Notes: generated by a model not told the origin, from the letters alone. A stretch of 64,000 nucleotides of DNA from Cellulomonas sp. Leaf334 (GCF_001424195.1 NZ_LMOO01000005.1:299646-363645), one strand, 5' to 3'; counted from the stretch's first letter, positions 18,234-26,779 are shown. A program made the numbers and translations.

Positions 18234-18761
18234 TCAGACCTCGCGGCCGAACAGCCGCTCGGCGGTGAGCCCCGGCTCGGCGAGACCGTCGAGCGCCGCG
18301 ACGATCGCGCGCTCCTCCCAGCGGAAGTGCGACTCGAGGATCGCGGCCAGTCCGTCGATGTCGCTGCGCGCCTGCGCGAGGTCGTCGCTGCCGGTCAGCA
18401 CCGCGTCGATGCTCTGCAGGATCCCCGCCACCACGTGATGGTCGCGGGCGAGCCCGTCGAGCGTGTCCTGGAGCTCCGGGTACTGCGCCGCCAGGGCGGG
18501 GAACGCCGTCCCGTCCTCGCTGGTGTGGTGCCGACCGACCGCCCCGCAGAACGCGACGCAGTGGCTGCGGAGGTCGGGGGTGAGCGCGGAGGTCTCGTCG
18601 AGCTCGTCGAGGAGCCGGTCCAGCTCGTCGCGCAACCGGTCGTGCGTCTCGACGAGCTGCTGCCCCCAGGCTGCGAGACGGTCGGGGACGGCTGGCACCC
18701 CGCCACCCAACACGCCCACGACGTCCCCGTCAACGCGCGGTCGCTCCGCCCCGCGGCCCAC
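18234..18761 (-). CDS. Hemerythrin HHE domain protein
   Basis: A 175-residue (maximum) four-helix protein. Metal-ligand type histidines and acids are seen in VETHDRLRDEL, VGRHHTSEDGTAFPAL, LARDHHVV and ESHFRWEERAI, as expected for a di-iron hemerythrin-like centre. Such proteins bind or sense O2, NO or iron. It is convergent with topA, 11 bp away. The start is uncertain: the first 20-25 residues (GRGAERPRVDGDVVGVLGGG) are not part of the domain, and the internal GTG before PAVPDRLAAW is more likely. The longest start (18761) overlaps the palindromic repeat at 18761-18830, another reason for the shorter protein. Confidence 0.8.
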   Translation of the reverse strand: MGRGAERPRVDGDVVGVLGGGVPAVPDRLAAWGQQLVETHDRLRDELDRLLDELDETSALTPDLRSHCVAFCGAVGRHHTSEDGTAFPALAAQYPELQDTLDGLARDHHVVAGILQSIDAVLTGSDDLAQARSDIDGLAAILESHFRWEERAIVAALDGLAEPGLTAERLFGREV

Positions 18762-18830
18762 GAACTCGTCAGTCCCCGACGAACTCGTCCGTCGCAGCAG
18801 ACGAGTTCGGCCGCAACCGACGAGTTCAGC
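18761..18830. repeat. 70-bp palindromic intergenic repeat, copy A
   Basis: Four copies of a GAACTCGTC-type 9-mer are arranged as two forward and two inverted (starting near 18762, 18781, 18801 and 18820). It aligns without gaps to 53911-53980 with 55 of 70 identical bases. The inverted halves could form a hairpin or a multi-site protein target. It lies between the divergent hemerythrin-like and Gfo/Idh/MocA genes. Confidence 0.75.
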
Positions 18831-18871
18831 TGCACCCGGTCACCCGGGCGGACCTGTCCCGTGTCGCGCGC

Positions 18872-18884
18872 TAGGTTGTCGCCA
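18872..18884 (+). promoter_or_regulatory. Leaderless promoter of the Gfo/Idh/MocA gene
   Basis: TAGGTT at 18872-18877 lies 6 nt before the ATG at 18884. CGGACC at 18849-18854, 17 bp upstream, is a weak -35. No Shine-Dalgarno is present. Confidence 0.5.
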
Positions 18885-19891
18885 TGGCTGACCGCGCTGA
18901 AGACCCCCGCTCCGCACCGCCGATCCGCTGGGGCATCCTCGGCGCCGGCAACATCGCCGCGACGTTCGCGGCGGCCGTGAACGCGCACACCCGCGCGCAG
19001 CTGGTCGCCGTCGGGTCGCGCAACCGGGACCGCGCGCAGCGGTTCGCCACGGCGCACGGCATCCCGACGACGCACGTGGGCTACCGCGAGCTCGTCGAGG
19101 ACCCGCAGGTGGACGCCGTCTACATCGCGACGCCGCACTCCGAGCACAAGGAGCAGGCGCTCCTGGCCATCCGCGCCGGCAAGCACGTGCTCGTCGAGAA
19201 GGCGTTCACGCGCAACGCGGGCGAGGCCGAGGAGGTGTTCGCCGCCGCCCGCACCGCAGGGGTGTTCGTGATGGAGGCGATGTGGACGCGGTTCCTGCCG
19301 CACGTCTACGCGCTGCACCAGGTCATCGACGCCGGGGAGATCGGCGAGATCATCAACCTCTCCGCCGACCACGGCCAGGCGTTCACGTACGACCCGAAGA
19401 GCCGGCTGTTCGACCCGGCCCTCGCGGGCGGTGCGCTGCTCGACCTCGGTGTCTACCCGGTGTCGTTCGCGCACGACTTCCTCGGCGTCCCGGACGCGGT
19501 GCAGGCCGTCGGGCAGCTGACGCCGACCGGTGTCGACGGGCAGATCTCGATCGTCCTGTCCTACGGCGACCGGGCGCAGGCCACCCTGTCGACCACGCTG
19601 TGGGCCAAGACACCGACGATCGCGACGATCTCCGGCACCGAGGGCAACATCTGGGTCAAGGGCAGCTTCTACGCGCCGACGTCGTTCCGGGTGCAGCGTC
19701 TCGACGGCCGCGTGTGGGACTTCGACCAGCCCGGCACCAAGGGCCTGCAGTACGAGGCCGCGGAGGTCGCCCGCCAGGTGGCCGCCGGTCAGACGCAGAG
19801 CCCCCGCCTCACGTGGGACAACACCCTCGAGGTGCTGCGGACGATGGACACGATCCGCTCGCTCGTCGGCGTCAGCTACCCCGGGGAGTGA
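18884..19891 (+). CDS. Gfo/Idh/MocA-family oxidoreductase
   Basis: A 335-residue NAD(P)-dependent dehydrogenase of the glucose-fructose oxidoreductase/inositol dehydrogenase family. The N-terminal Rossmann fold begins IRWGILGAGNIAATFAAAV. The conserved catalytic lysine is in HVLVEKAFTRN, where most members read EKP. The remainder (VMEAMWTRFLPHVYALHQVIDAGEIGEI) fits the dihydrodiol-dehydrogenase-like branch, which oxidises sugars or cyclic diols. The substrate is unknown. The ATG at 18884 lies 6 nt after a -10 box, so the gene is probably leaderless. It may run into tmk. Confidence 0.9.
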   Translation: MADRAEDPRSAPPIRWGILGAGNIAATFAAAVNAHTRAQLVAVGSRNRDRAQRFATAHGIPTTHVGYRELVEDPQVDAVYIATPHSEHKEQALLAIRAGKHVLVEKAFTRNAGEAEEVFAAARTAGVFVMEAMWTRFLPHVYALHQVIDAGEIGEIINLSADHGQAFTYDPKSRLFDPALAGGALLDLGVYPVSFAHDFLGVPDAVQAVGQLTPTGVDGQISIVLSYGDRAQATLSTTLWAKTPTIATISGTEGNIWVKGSFYAPTSFRVQRLDGRVWDFDQPGTKGLQYEAAEVARQVAAGQTQSPRLTWDNTLEVLRTMDTIRSLVGVSYPGE

Positions 19892-19907
19892 CGTCGGACC
19901 CGACGGC

Positions 19908-19921
19908 TACCCTGACGCACG
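19908..19921 (+). promoter_or_regulatory. Leaderless -10 box of tmk
   Basis: TACCCT at 19908-19913 is followed by 7 nt and the GTG at 19921. It lies after the stop of the preceding oxidoreductase gene and has no Shine-Dalgarno. Confidence 0.5.
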
Positions 19922-20547
19922 TGACGACGCTCCCTGGCTTGTTCCTCTCGTTCGAGGGCGGCGACGGCGCCGGCAAGTCGACGCAGGCGCGGCTGCTGGG
20001 CGACTGGCTGACCGGGCTGGGACGTGAGGTCGTCCTGACGCGGGAGCCCGGCGGCACCGAGCTCGGCCTGCTGCTGCGCGACGCGGTCCTGCACGGCGAC
20101 CACGTCGACGCCCGCACCGAGGCGCTTCTGTACGCGACCGACCGCGCGCACCACGTGGCCTCGCTCGTCCGCCCGGCGCTCGCCCGCGGCGCGGTGGTCG
20201 TCACCGACCGCTACCTGGACTCGTCGGTGGCCTACCAGGGCAGCGGGCGGGACCTGGGGGCCGACGAGGTCGAGCGCCTCTCCCTGTGGGCGGTCGACGG
20301 GCTGCTCCCGGCGCTCACCGTCCTGCTGGACCTCGACCCGGTCGCGGGCAAGGCGCGGCTGACGGGGGACCCGGACCGGCTGGAGCGTGCGGGCGACGAA
20401 TTCCACCGGCGCACCCGGGAGGCGTTCCTCGGACGCGCCGAGGCCGAGCCGGGGCGCTGGCTCGTCCTCGACGCGACGCAGCCGGTCGACGAGCTGGCGT
20501 CGGCGATCCGGGCCCGGGTGGCCCCCCTCCTCGGGGTGACGCCGTGA
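19921..20547 (+). CDS. tmk: Thymidylate kinase
   Basis: A 208-residue dTMP kinase, converting dTMP to dTDP with ATP for DNA synthesis. The P-loop is FEGGDGAGKST (about 9-19). TREPGGTELG is the DR(x)-equivalent loop, and DRYLDSSVAYQG is the substrate-binding motif. The GTG at 19921 gives the standard N-terminus; frames reaching back to 19282 overlap the oxidoreductase gene. It overlaps holB by 4 nt, so the two replication genes are coupled. Confidence 0.96.
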   Translation: MTTLPGLFLSFEGGDGAGKSTQARLLGDWLTGLGREVVLTREPGGTELGLLLRDAVLHGDHVDARTEALLYATDRAHHVASLVRPALARGAVVVTDRYLDSSVAYQGSGRDLGADEVERLSLWAVDGLLPALTVLLDLDPVAGKARLTGDPDRLERAGDEFHRRTREAFLGRAEAEPGRWLVLDATQPVDELASAIRARVAPLLGVTP

Positions 20548-21680
20548 GCGTCTGGGACGACGTCGTCGGCCAGGAGCCTGCCGTCGAGGTCCTGCGGCAC
20601 GCGATCGAGGACCCGGCCGCGATGACCCACGCGTGGCTGCTCACCGGACCGCCCGGCTCCGGACGGTCCAACGCGGCCCGGGCGTTCGCCGCGGCGCTGC
20701 AGTGCGCGACCGGCGGCTGCGGCACCTGCCACGGCTGCACGACCACCCTGCGCGGCCTGCACCCGGACGTCACCGTCGTCGCGACCGAGGGCGTGTTCAT
20801 CCGCGCCGAGACGGCCCGCCCGCTGGTCGAGCTCGCGCAGCGGTCCCCGTCACAGGGACGGCACCGGGTCATCATCATCGAGGACGCCGACCGCCTGAAC
20901 GACACCAGCGGCAACTCGCTCCTCAAGGCCATCGAGGAGCCGGCCGGTCGCACGGTCTGGATCCTGTGCGCCCCGAGCCCGCAGGACGTCCTGGTCACCA
21001 TCCGCTCCCGCAGCCGCTCCGTCGCGCTGCGGGTGCCGCCCGTCGACGCGGTCGCCGCCCTGCTGGTGTCGCGCGACGGGATCGACCCCGCGGTCGCCGC
21101 CGTCGCGGCACGCGCGGCGCAGAGCCACGTCGGGATCGCCCGTCGGCTCGCCCGGGACCCCGAGGCCCGCGCCCGGCGGTCCGCGGTGCTGGGCATCGCG
21201 GCGAAGATCCGCGGCGTCGGCGACGCGGTGCTGGCCGCGGGCGAGCTCGTCGAGACGGCGCAGGCCGATGCCAAGGCCGCGACCGAGCAACGGGACGCCG
21301 AGGAGAAGGCCGAGCTGCTGCGGTCCATGGGGGCTGAAGGTGCGGCGACGCTGCCACCCGCCCTGCGCACCCAGGTCCGGCAGCTCGAGGAGGACCAGAA
21401 GCGCCGGGCCACCCGCGCGCAGCGCGACGTGCTCGACCGCGCGATGGTCGACCTGCTCTCCCTCTACCGCGACGTGCTCGTCGTGCAGCTCGGTGCCGGC
21501 GTCGAGCTCGTCAACGTGGAGCACGAGCAGTCGGTGCGCGCCCTCGCGGAGTCGAGCACCGCCGAGCAGACCCTGCGCCGGATGGACGCCGTCGGCCAGG
21601 CCCGCACCCGCCTGGCGGGGAACGTCGCCCCGCTGCTGGCGGTCGAGGCGATGGCGGTGGCACTGCGCCCGCAGGGCTGA
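20544..21680 (+). CDS. holB: DNA polymerase III subunit delta'
   Basis: A 378-residue clamp-loader subunit. The N-terminus (SVWDDVVGQEPAVEVLRHA) and LLTGPPGSGRSNAARAFA form the AAA+ module. The P-loop has GSGRSN rather than GKT, consistent with delta' not hydrolysing ATP. Four cysteines in CATGGCGTCHGC are the zinc site. IIIEDADRLNDTSGNSLLKAIEEPAG matches the family. The C-terminal collar is longer than in E. coli, as usual in actinobacteria. The GTG overlaps the tmk stop. Confidence 0.95.
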   Translation: MSVWDDVVGQEPAVEVLRHAIEDPAAMTHAWLLTGPPGSGRSNAARAFAAALQCATGGCGTCHGCTTTLRGLHPDVTVVATEGVFIRAETARPLVELAQRSPSQGRHRVIIIEDADRLNDTSGNSLLKAIEEPAGRTVWILCAPSPQDVLVTIRSRSRSVALRVPPVDAVAALLVSRDGIDPAVAAVAARAAQSHVGIARRLARDPEARARRSAVLGIAAKIRGVGDAVLAAGELVETAQADAKAATEQRDAEEKAELLRSMGAEGAATLPPALRTQVRQLEEDQKRRATRAQRDVLDRAMVDLLSLYRDVLVVQLGAGVELVNVEHEQSVRALAESSTAEQTLRRMDAVGQARTRLAGNVAPLLAVEAMAVALRPQG

Positions 21681-21756
21681 CCCGGCCGACTGTGCAGATC
21701 GGGTGACGGTCCCGCGCAACCGGCGGACGCGGCGCCGGCCGCTCAGTCTCGACGGC

Positions 21757-21769
21757 TACCGTGTGCGCA
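21757..21769 (+). promoter_or_regulatory. Leaderless -10 box of the hydrolase lipoprotein gene
   Basis: TACCGT at 21757-21762 lies 6 nt upstream of the ATG at 21769. There is no Shine-Dalgarno. It is the same arrangement as for the PAP2 gene. Confidence 0.5.
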
Positions 21770-23349
21770 TGCCGCTCTCCGCCCGCCTCGTCGCGCCCAC
21801 GAGCGTCGGACGCGATCCGCGGCACCGGCTCGCCGTGGCCCTCGTCGCCGCCGGCCTCCTCCTCGTCGTGCTGCTCGCCGGGTGCGTGGCGCCCAAGAAC
21901 CAGGCGGCCGGACCGGCGCCCGGCACGACCCCCGACGCTCCGACGGCCGAGGTCACGGGTGACCTCGCGCGCTACTACGGCCAGCAGCTCGAGTGGACCA
22001 CGTGCGCGGAGGGTGAGTGCGCCACCGCGCAGGTTCCCCTCGACTACGCCGACCCCGCAGGACCGTCGATCGGGATCGCGCTCGCCCGCGCCCGGGCGAC
22101 CGGCGGTGAGCCGATCGGCTCCCTGCTGCTCAACCGCGGCGGACCCGGGGCGTCCGGCGTCGACTTCGTCAGCCAGGTCGCTGGCATGGTGAGTGCCGAC
22201 ATCACCCGGCAGTTCGACCTGGTCGGCTTCGACCCGCGCGGCGTGCAGCGCTCGAGCCCCGTCGAGTGCGTCGACGGCCCCGGCCTCGACGCGATCCTCG
22301 CCTACGACGCCGACTACTCCACCGACGCCGGGATCCAGGAGGTCATCGACCTCTACGGCGGCCTCGGTGCCGCGTGCGAGCAGAACACGGGTGCGCCGCT
22401 GGGTCACGTCGACACGACCAGCACCGCCCGCGACCTCGACGTGCTGCGCGCGGCACTCGGCGACGAGACCCTCACCTACCTGGGCTTCTCCTACGGCACC
22501 GCGCTCGGCGCCACCTACGCGTCGCTCTTCCCGGAGAAGGTCGGCCGGCTCGTGCTCGACGGCGCCCTCCCGCCCGACCTGGCCTCCGCCGAGGCCGCCG
22601 AAGGTCAGGCCGTCGGCTTCGAGAACGCGCTGCGCGCCTACATCGAGGACTGCCAGGCCGGGAACGGGTGCCCCCTCGACGGATCGGTGGACGACGGGCT
22701 CGCGCAGATCACCGAGCTGTTCGAGCGGGCGGAGGCCAACCCGCTGCCCACGGAGTCGGACCGCGTCCTGACCAGGTCCCTGGCGTTCTACGGGATCGCG
22801 CTCCCGCTGTACGCGCAGTCGTACTGGCCGTACCTGACGCAGGCGCTGACCGCCGCGATCGACCAGAACGACGGGACCATCCTGCTCGCGCTGGCCGACC
22901 AGTACGCGGACCGCCAGCCCGACGGCACGTTCAGCACCAACTCGATCGTCGCGTTCTACGCGATCAACTGCCTCGACGGACGCGACTCCGCGGACTTCGA
23001 CGTGATGCGTGCAGAAGCCGCGCAGATCGAGGCCGCCGCCCCCACCGTCGGCTACTTCTTCGGCTACGGCGGCACCGTGTGCGCGCAGTGGCCCGTGCCC
23101 GAGGTCGGCGGCCTCGACTCCTACGCCGCCGAGGGTGCTGCCCCGATCCTCGTCGTCGGCACCACGAACGACCCGGCGACGCCCTACCGGTGGGCCGAGC
23201 AGCTCGCGGAGATCCTCTCGTCCGCCACGCTCCTCACGTACGAGGGCGAGGGCCACACCGCCTACGGGTCCTCGAACGACTGCATCGCCGACACCGTCGA
23301 CGCCTACCTGCTCACCGGGGCCGTCCCCGCGGAGGGCACCCGCTGCTGA
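21769..23349 (+). CDS. Secreted alpha/beta-hydrolase lipoprotein, tripeptidyl-aminopeptidase-like
   Basis: A 526-residue lipoprotein with a signal peptide and lipobox LLAGC (Cys39). The catalytic domain has the oxyanion region LLLNRGGPGASG, the nucleophile Ser241 in GFSYGTALG, an acid in TTNDPATPY and His in EGEGHTAYG. This matches Streptomyces SlpD/SlpE and tripeptidyl-aminopeptidase proteins, which trim N-terminal tripeptides outside the cell. The C-terminal domain (TAP-like) has paired cysteines. The gene often lies after holB in actinobacteria. The ATG at 21769 is 6 nt from a -10 box; an in-frame GTG at 21763 is possible. Confidence 0.9.
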   Translation: MPLSARLVAPTSVGRDPRHRLAVALVAAGLLLVVLLAGCVAPKNQAAGPAPGTTPDAPTAEVTGDLARYYGQQLEWTTCAEGECATAQVPLDYADPAGPSIGIALARARATGGEPIGSLLLNRGGPGASGVDFVSQVAGMVSADITRQFDLVGFDPRGVQRSSPVECVDGPGLDAILAYDADYSTDAGIQEVIDLYGGLGAACEQNTGAPLGHVDTTSTARDLDVLRAALGDETLTYLGFSYGTALGATYASLFPEKVGRLVLDGALPPDLASAEAAEGQAVGFENALRAYIEDCQAGNGCPLDGSVDDGLAQITELFERAEANPLPTESDRVLTRSLAFYGIALPLYAQSYWPYLTQALTAAIDQNDGTILLALADQYADRQPDGTFSTNSIVAFYAINCLDGRDSADFDVMRAEAAQIEAAAPTVGYFFGYGGTVCAQWPVPEVGGLDSYAAEGAAPILVVGTTNDPATPYRWAEQLAEILSSATLLTYEGEGHTAYGSSNDCIADTVDAYLLTGAVPAEGTRC

Positions 23350-23392
23350 GCCTCCGGTTGCCGCGCGCACCTCGACGGGCGACGGTGGCCCG

Positions 23393-23887
23393 ATGACAGC
23401 ACTGTTCCGCGACGACGTCCGCACCCGACGACCCGGCGCCGCACTGGTGGCACGGTCAGCGCTGCTCGGCTGGGCCGCTGGTGCCCGCGCGTCCCTCGGG
23501 CTCGCCGGCCCGACGATCGCCGGCGCGCACCGCCCGGTGGTCCGCGCGGTCGCGGCGCTGGGCGTCGTCGGCGAGCTGATCGGCGACAAGCTCCCGACCG
23601 CACCGAGCCGGCTCGACCACGGCGGCGGCCTGGTCCGGGCGACGTCGGGCGCGATCGGGGCGAGCATGCTCGCGACACGCGGCGGCGAACACCCGGTCAT
23701 CCCCGCGTTCGCCGGTGCGATCGGCGGGCTCGCCGGCGCCTACGGGGGAGCTGCCTGGCGGGCGTGGGCGGTCGGTCGGCTCCCCGCCTGGCAGGCAGCG
23801 GTCGCCGAGGACCTCGTGGCGCTCACCGCTGCCACCATCGCCTGCGGCGCTCGCTTTGGAGCGCCGGGGGTCGGCCAGGTACAGTAA
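23393..23887 (+). CDS. DUF4126 membrane protein
   Basis: A 164-residue protein with four hydrophobic segments, rich in Gly and Ala. LLGWAAGARASLGLAGP and GVVGELIGDKLPTAPSRL are hallmarks of the DUF4126 family, whose function is unknown. Here the gene sits 43 bp after the hydrolase gene and 33 bp before tRNA-Thr. A GACGGT at 23381-23386, 6 nt upstream of the ATG, suggests a leaderless start. Confidence 0.8.
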   Translation: MTALFRDDVRTRRPGAALVARSALLGWAAGARASLGLAGPTIAGAHRPVVRAVAALGVVGELIGDKLPTAPSRLDHGGGLVRATSGAIGASMLATRGGEHPVIPAFAGAIGGLAGAYGGAAWRAWAVGRLPAWQAAVAEDLVALTAATIACGARFGAPGVGQVQ

Positions 23888-23920
23888 GCGGGCTCGCCGG
23901 GGTCCATGGGTCCCGACGAC

Positions 23921-23996
23921 GCCGCCTTAGCTCAGTCGGCAGAGCGTCTCACTCGTAATGAGAAGGTCAAGAGTTCGATTCTCTTAGGCGGCTCCA
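23921..23996 (+). tRNA. tRNA-Thr (CGT), CCA encoded
   Basis: The 7-bp acceptor stem GCCGCCT/AGGCGGC encloses a D-arm (GCTC/GAGC), an anticodon stem TCTCA/TGAGA with loop CTCGTAA, and a T-arm (AAGAG/CTCTT with loop TTCGATT). The anticodon CGT reads ACG codons, so the tRNA carries threonine. The discriminator T is followed by an encoded CCA. Confidence 0.97.
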
Positions 23997-24000
23997 CCTC

Positions 24001-24042
24001 GAAGGCCCTGTGACCAGCGGAGACGCTGGCCACGGGGCCTTC
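24001..24042 (+). terminator. Terminator after tRNA-Thr
   Basis: A hairpin begins 4 nt after the tRNA CCA end: GAAGGCCC and GGGGCCTTC form the base and ACCAGCG/CGCTGG the top, around GAGA. GTCGTCGG follows instead of a T-tract. Confidence 0.75.
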
Positions 24043-24207
24043 GTCGTCGGGCTGGAGTGGCGATCGGCGTCGCAAAGCTCCACGCAGGCCTTCGCCTTCC
24101 CGCCGGCGCCGCCCGCCCGGTCGACGGCGTCCCTCGTCCTGGCGGGGACGGGGTCGCGGAGGTCGTCGACCCTCGACAGTGCGGGTGACGTGGGTGTCTG
24201 ACGTTCG

Positions 24208-25143
24208 TCAGCTCGTCGGGACGAGTGTCGTGAGGAAGGCGGTGGCGAACGGCGCGAGGATGCTCAGCGCGGCGATCGGTGTCCGCAGGACACCTGCTCG
24301 CAGGCCGAGGTGGTTGAGGAACCGGTCGCGGGTCTCGACGTACTCGGCGGTCGGCACCCCGGTGGGCGGCTCGCCGAGCGCCAGGTCGACGAGGGTCGTC
24401 GCACGGGTGCGCCAGCCCACGACGAGCGGGGCGACGAGCGCTGTCGCGACCGCGGCCAGGAACGCTCCGTACGCGAGGACGAGCACCGCCGGCGACTTCT
24501 CCTCGGTGGTCGCGCCCGAGCTGAGCGCGGCGAGGCGCAGCGTGCCTGTGTTGAGCACGGCGGTCGAGAGGATGACAGCGAACGCGATCGCACTGTCCTC
24601 GATGGTTCTCCAGGTGCGGTGCAGCGCGGCGGTCGCCGCCAGGATCGCGGTGGCGTCGTACTGCGGCTCCACGCCGGCGTCGTCCCATCGGGGCGGGTGC
24701 ACAGCCGCGACGGCACGAGTGACGCTGTCGTCGTCGTGCGTGTGCCACACGAGCAGCGTCCAGGGAGCAGCCGCCGCCCAGCCGACGGCGAGGACCACGA
24801 GGACGGCAAGGAAGATGACGACGGAGTCGTCCTCGGTGAACTTGGTGTAGTGCGTGGCGGTCTGGAGCATGGCGGTCGCGAACATGGCGATCGCGACGTA
24901 CCGGGCGAGGGCACCCGACCAGAGGCGGATGCCGGCGCGCCGCACGCGACGGACTCCCGCGCGCAGGACGACCACCCAGGCGAGCAGGCCGATCAGGACG
25001 AGCGCGGCCCAGATCGCGAACCACCCCGTGGTGATCGGTCCGCCCGACCGCTCGTAGAGCCAGACCGTGACGACGTACAGGGGCGATCCGACGAGCAGGA
25101 ACATCACCGGCGCCCAGCCGCCGGGGTGGGTCGTCTCCGTCAT
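24208..25143 (-). CDS. Hypothetical multi-pass membrane protein
   Basis: A 311-residue protein with about seven hydrophobic helices (for example VMFLLVGSPLYVVTVWLY, AIWAALVLIGLLAWVVVL, VVIFLAVLVVLAVGWAAAA, SPAVLVLAYGAFLAAVATALVAPLVV). A loop between helices holds charged residues and TWRTIEDSAIAFA. I do not recognise a family. The ATG at 25143 follows a GGGAGGC. It is transcribed in the same direction as, and 170 bp after, the next small membrane protein gene. Confidence 0.75.
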   Translation of the reverse strand: MTETTHPGGWAPVMFLLVGSPLYVVTVWLYERSGGPITTGWFAIWAALVLIGLLAWVVVLRAGVRRVRRAGIRLWSGALARYVAIAMFATAMLQTATHYTKFTEDDSVVIFLAVLVVLAVGWAAAAPWTLLVWHTHDDDSVTRAVAAVHPPRWDDAGVEPQYDATAILAATAALHRTWRTIEDSAIAFAVILSTAVLNTGTLRLAALSSGATTEEKSPAVLVLAYGAFLAAVATALVAPLVVGWRTRATTLVDLALGEPPTGVPTAEYVETRDRFLNHLGLRAGVLRTPIAALSILAPFATAFLTTLVPTS

Positions 25144-25313
25144 GGCGCCTCCCGGCCCGGTACCCGTTCTCGCCCTCGGACAGAGGAATCCGCGCGCTCC
25201 CGTCTGATACCTCTGGTCGGGGCGACGACGTGACCTTCGAGTCGGGTGGGAGGCTGGCGGTCACGGCACCTGGTCGGGGTTCCTGCCAGCGCTACGACGA
25301 CGCCGGTCGGCCG

Positions 25314-25865
25314 TCAGACCTGCGGTGCGGACCGCGCCCGGAAGTACTCCGACGACGCCGGACGCCACAGCAGCACCAGGATGGTGACGGCGAGCACGAG
25401 GGACACCACCTGCATCGCGATCGTGATCCCGGTCCCGGTGGTGAGGCTGTAGACCGAGCTCAGGACACCGAGGCCGCCGAAGACCGTGGCGAGCACCCGG
25501 GCCCACGACTTGCCGGCACCGTTCGCGGCAGCCATCCACAGCCACAGGCCGACGCCGACGAGGCCGACGACGGTCGCGAACGCGAGGGAGATCGTCGTGG
25601 CGGACTCCACGTCGTCCGGCGACAGGGTCGGGCTCGCCGCGGCGAGCTGGTCGCTCAGCTGGCTCCTGGTCGCCCACGCGACGATGATGCCGACGACGCT
25701 CAGCGCTGCGCCGACGTACATGAGCTGCACGGCCCGCGTCACCGACGACGGCCTGTCGACCGACGCAGCGGTGACCGGTTCGGCGCGGTACTGCGGTGCG
25801 ACGGGCATCGACGATCCGGCGCCGCTCGCGGTGGTGTCGTCCATGTGCGGGTCGCTGTGTGCCAT
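25314..25865 (-). CDS. Hypothetical four-helix membrane protein
   Basis: A 183-residue protein. The first 40 residues are polar (MAHSDPHMDDTTASGAGSSM), followed by four helices, including AVQLMYVGAALSVVGIIVAW, TISLAFATVVGLVGVGLWLWMA and VVSLVLAVTILVLLW. It resembles small actinobacterial integral membrane proteins of unknown role. Alternative starts at Met8 or Met20 exist. It is divergent from the DUF4203 gene. Confidence 0.75.
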   Translation of the reverse strand: MAHSDPHMDDTTASGAGSSMPVAPQYRAEPVTAASVDRPSSVTRAVQLMYVGAALSVVGIIVAWATRSQLSDQLAAASPTLSPDDVESATTISLAFATVVGLVGVGLWLWMAAANGAGKSWARVLATVFGGLGVLSSVYSLTTGTGITIAMQVVSLVLAVTILVLLWRPASSEYFRARSAPQV

Positions 25866-25984
25866 GCGGGTCTCCTGGTGCAGAGTGCGGTGAGGTCGGG
25901 CACCCGGACGCTATCGGGTTCGCTGGTGGCGCTGCAGCCTGGTTCCAACCCGTGTCGTCGCAGCGACAGACGTCGGCGAGCCCC

Positions 25985-25997
25985 TACATTGCAGACA
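25985..25997 (+). promoter_or_regulatory. Leaderless -10 box of the DUF4203 gene
   Basis: TACATT at 25985-25990 lies 6 nt upstream of the ATG at 25997. No ribosome-binding site is present. Confidence 0.5.
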
Positions 25998-26641
25998 TGG
26001 CAGACATCCTGTTGGGCATCCTCGCGATCGTCGCCGGGGGCGTGATGCTCTTCGCGGGGCAGTTCGTGCTGCGGCTCGTCCTGCCGATCTGGGGCTTCTT
26101 CGCCGGGTTCGCCTTCGGGGCGGGGCTGTTCGCCTCGCTCGCGGACGAGAGCTTCCTCGGCACGGCGTTCGGCTGGGTGTCGGGGTTCGTCTTCGCCGTG
26201 ATCTTCGCGGTGCTCGCCTACCTCTACTACGCGGTGGCCGTGATCCTCGCGATGGCGGCGTTCGGCTACGTGATCGGCGCGGGGCTGATCGTCGCCCTGG
26301 GGATCGACTGGAGCTGGGTCGCCGTGCTGTCGGGTGTGGCCGTCGGCGCGATCTTCGGGATCGTGTCGGTCGTCGGGAACATGCCGATGGTGGTGCTCGC
26401 GGTGGCCAGCTCGCTCGCCGGTGCGGTCAGCGTGGTCGCCGGCGTGATGCTGCTCGTGGGCACCCTGAACTCCGCCGACCTCGAGGACGGGAGGTTCAGC
26501 AGCGCGCTCGACGCCAGCTGGACCTGGTGGGCGCTGCTGCTCGTGCTGGCTCTGATCGGTTTCGTCGCCCAGACCCGGCAGAGGGTCGCGGTGCGCCGCA
26601 GCGTCGACGAGGCATGGCACGCGCAGAGCCGCACCGCCTGA
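25997..26641 (+). CDS. DUF4203 (TM7SF3/TM198-like) membrane protein
   Basis: A 214-residue protein with seven hydrophobic segments and a short charged C-terminal tail (TRQRVAVRRSVDEAWHAQSR). The repeated Gly-rich helices GGVMLFAGQFVLRLVLPIWGFFAGFAFGAGLF and GYVIGAGLIVAL are typical of the DUF4203/TM198 family, whose bacterial function is unknown. The start is supported by a -10 box 6 nt before the ATG. The large putative carbohydrate-active enzyme gene follows. Confidence 0.75.
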   Translation: MADILLGILAIVAGGVMLFAGQFVLRLVLPIWGFFAGFAFGAGLFASLADESFLGTAFGWVSGFVFAVIFAVLAYLYYAVAVILAMAAFGYVIGAGLIVALGIDWSWVAVLSGVAVGAIFGIVSVVGNMPMVVLAVASSLAGAVSVVAGVMLLVGTLNSADLEDGRFSSALDASWTWWALLLVLALIGFVAQTRQRVAVRRSVDEAWHAQSRTA

Positions 26642-26666
26642 TCAGCTCGTCGCGCGAGCTCGGTCT

Positions 26667-26697
26667 TTGCGTTCACCGGTGACACGTGTCACTGTAT
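26667..26697 (+). promoter_or_regulatory. Candidate promoter of the 1143-residue enzyme gene
   Basis: TTGCGT at 26667-26672 could be a -35 and CTGTAT at 26692-26697 a -10, with a long 19-bp spacer. A GTGA-N6-TCAC palindrome fills that spacer, and a CebR-like palindrome begins at the end of the -10. The unusual spacer suggests the promoter needs an activator. All of this is inference. Confidence 0.4.
26679..26692. promoter_or_regulatory. CRP/GlxR-like palindrome
   Basis: GTGACACGTGTCAC is a perfect 14-bp palindrome and fits the GTGA-N6-TCAC core recognised by CRP/GlxR-type regulators. It lies about 90 bp upstream of the start codon. Confidence 0.5.
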
Positions 26698-26710
26698 GGG
26701 AGCGCATCCA
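26697..26710. promoter_or_regulatory. CebR-like operator
   Basis: TGGGAGCGCATCCA matches 12 of 14 bases of the CebR palindrome TGGGAGCGCTCCCA, the cellobiose-responsive LacI-family operator known from Streptomyces. It is 18 bp downstream of the CRP-like site and 69 bp before the start codon. No cebR gene is in the window. Confidence 0.5.
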
Positions 26711-26779
26711 CGGCTGCATCGACGCAGCGTGCACGTCCGCCACGGACCGGCCCACGCGCTCGAACGAAGGACATCGGCA

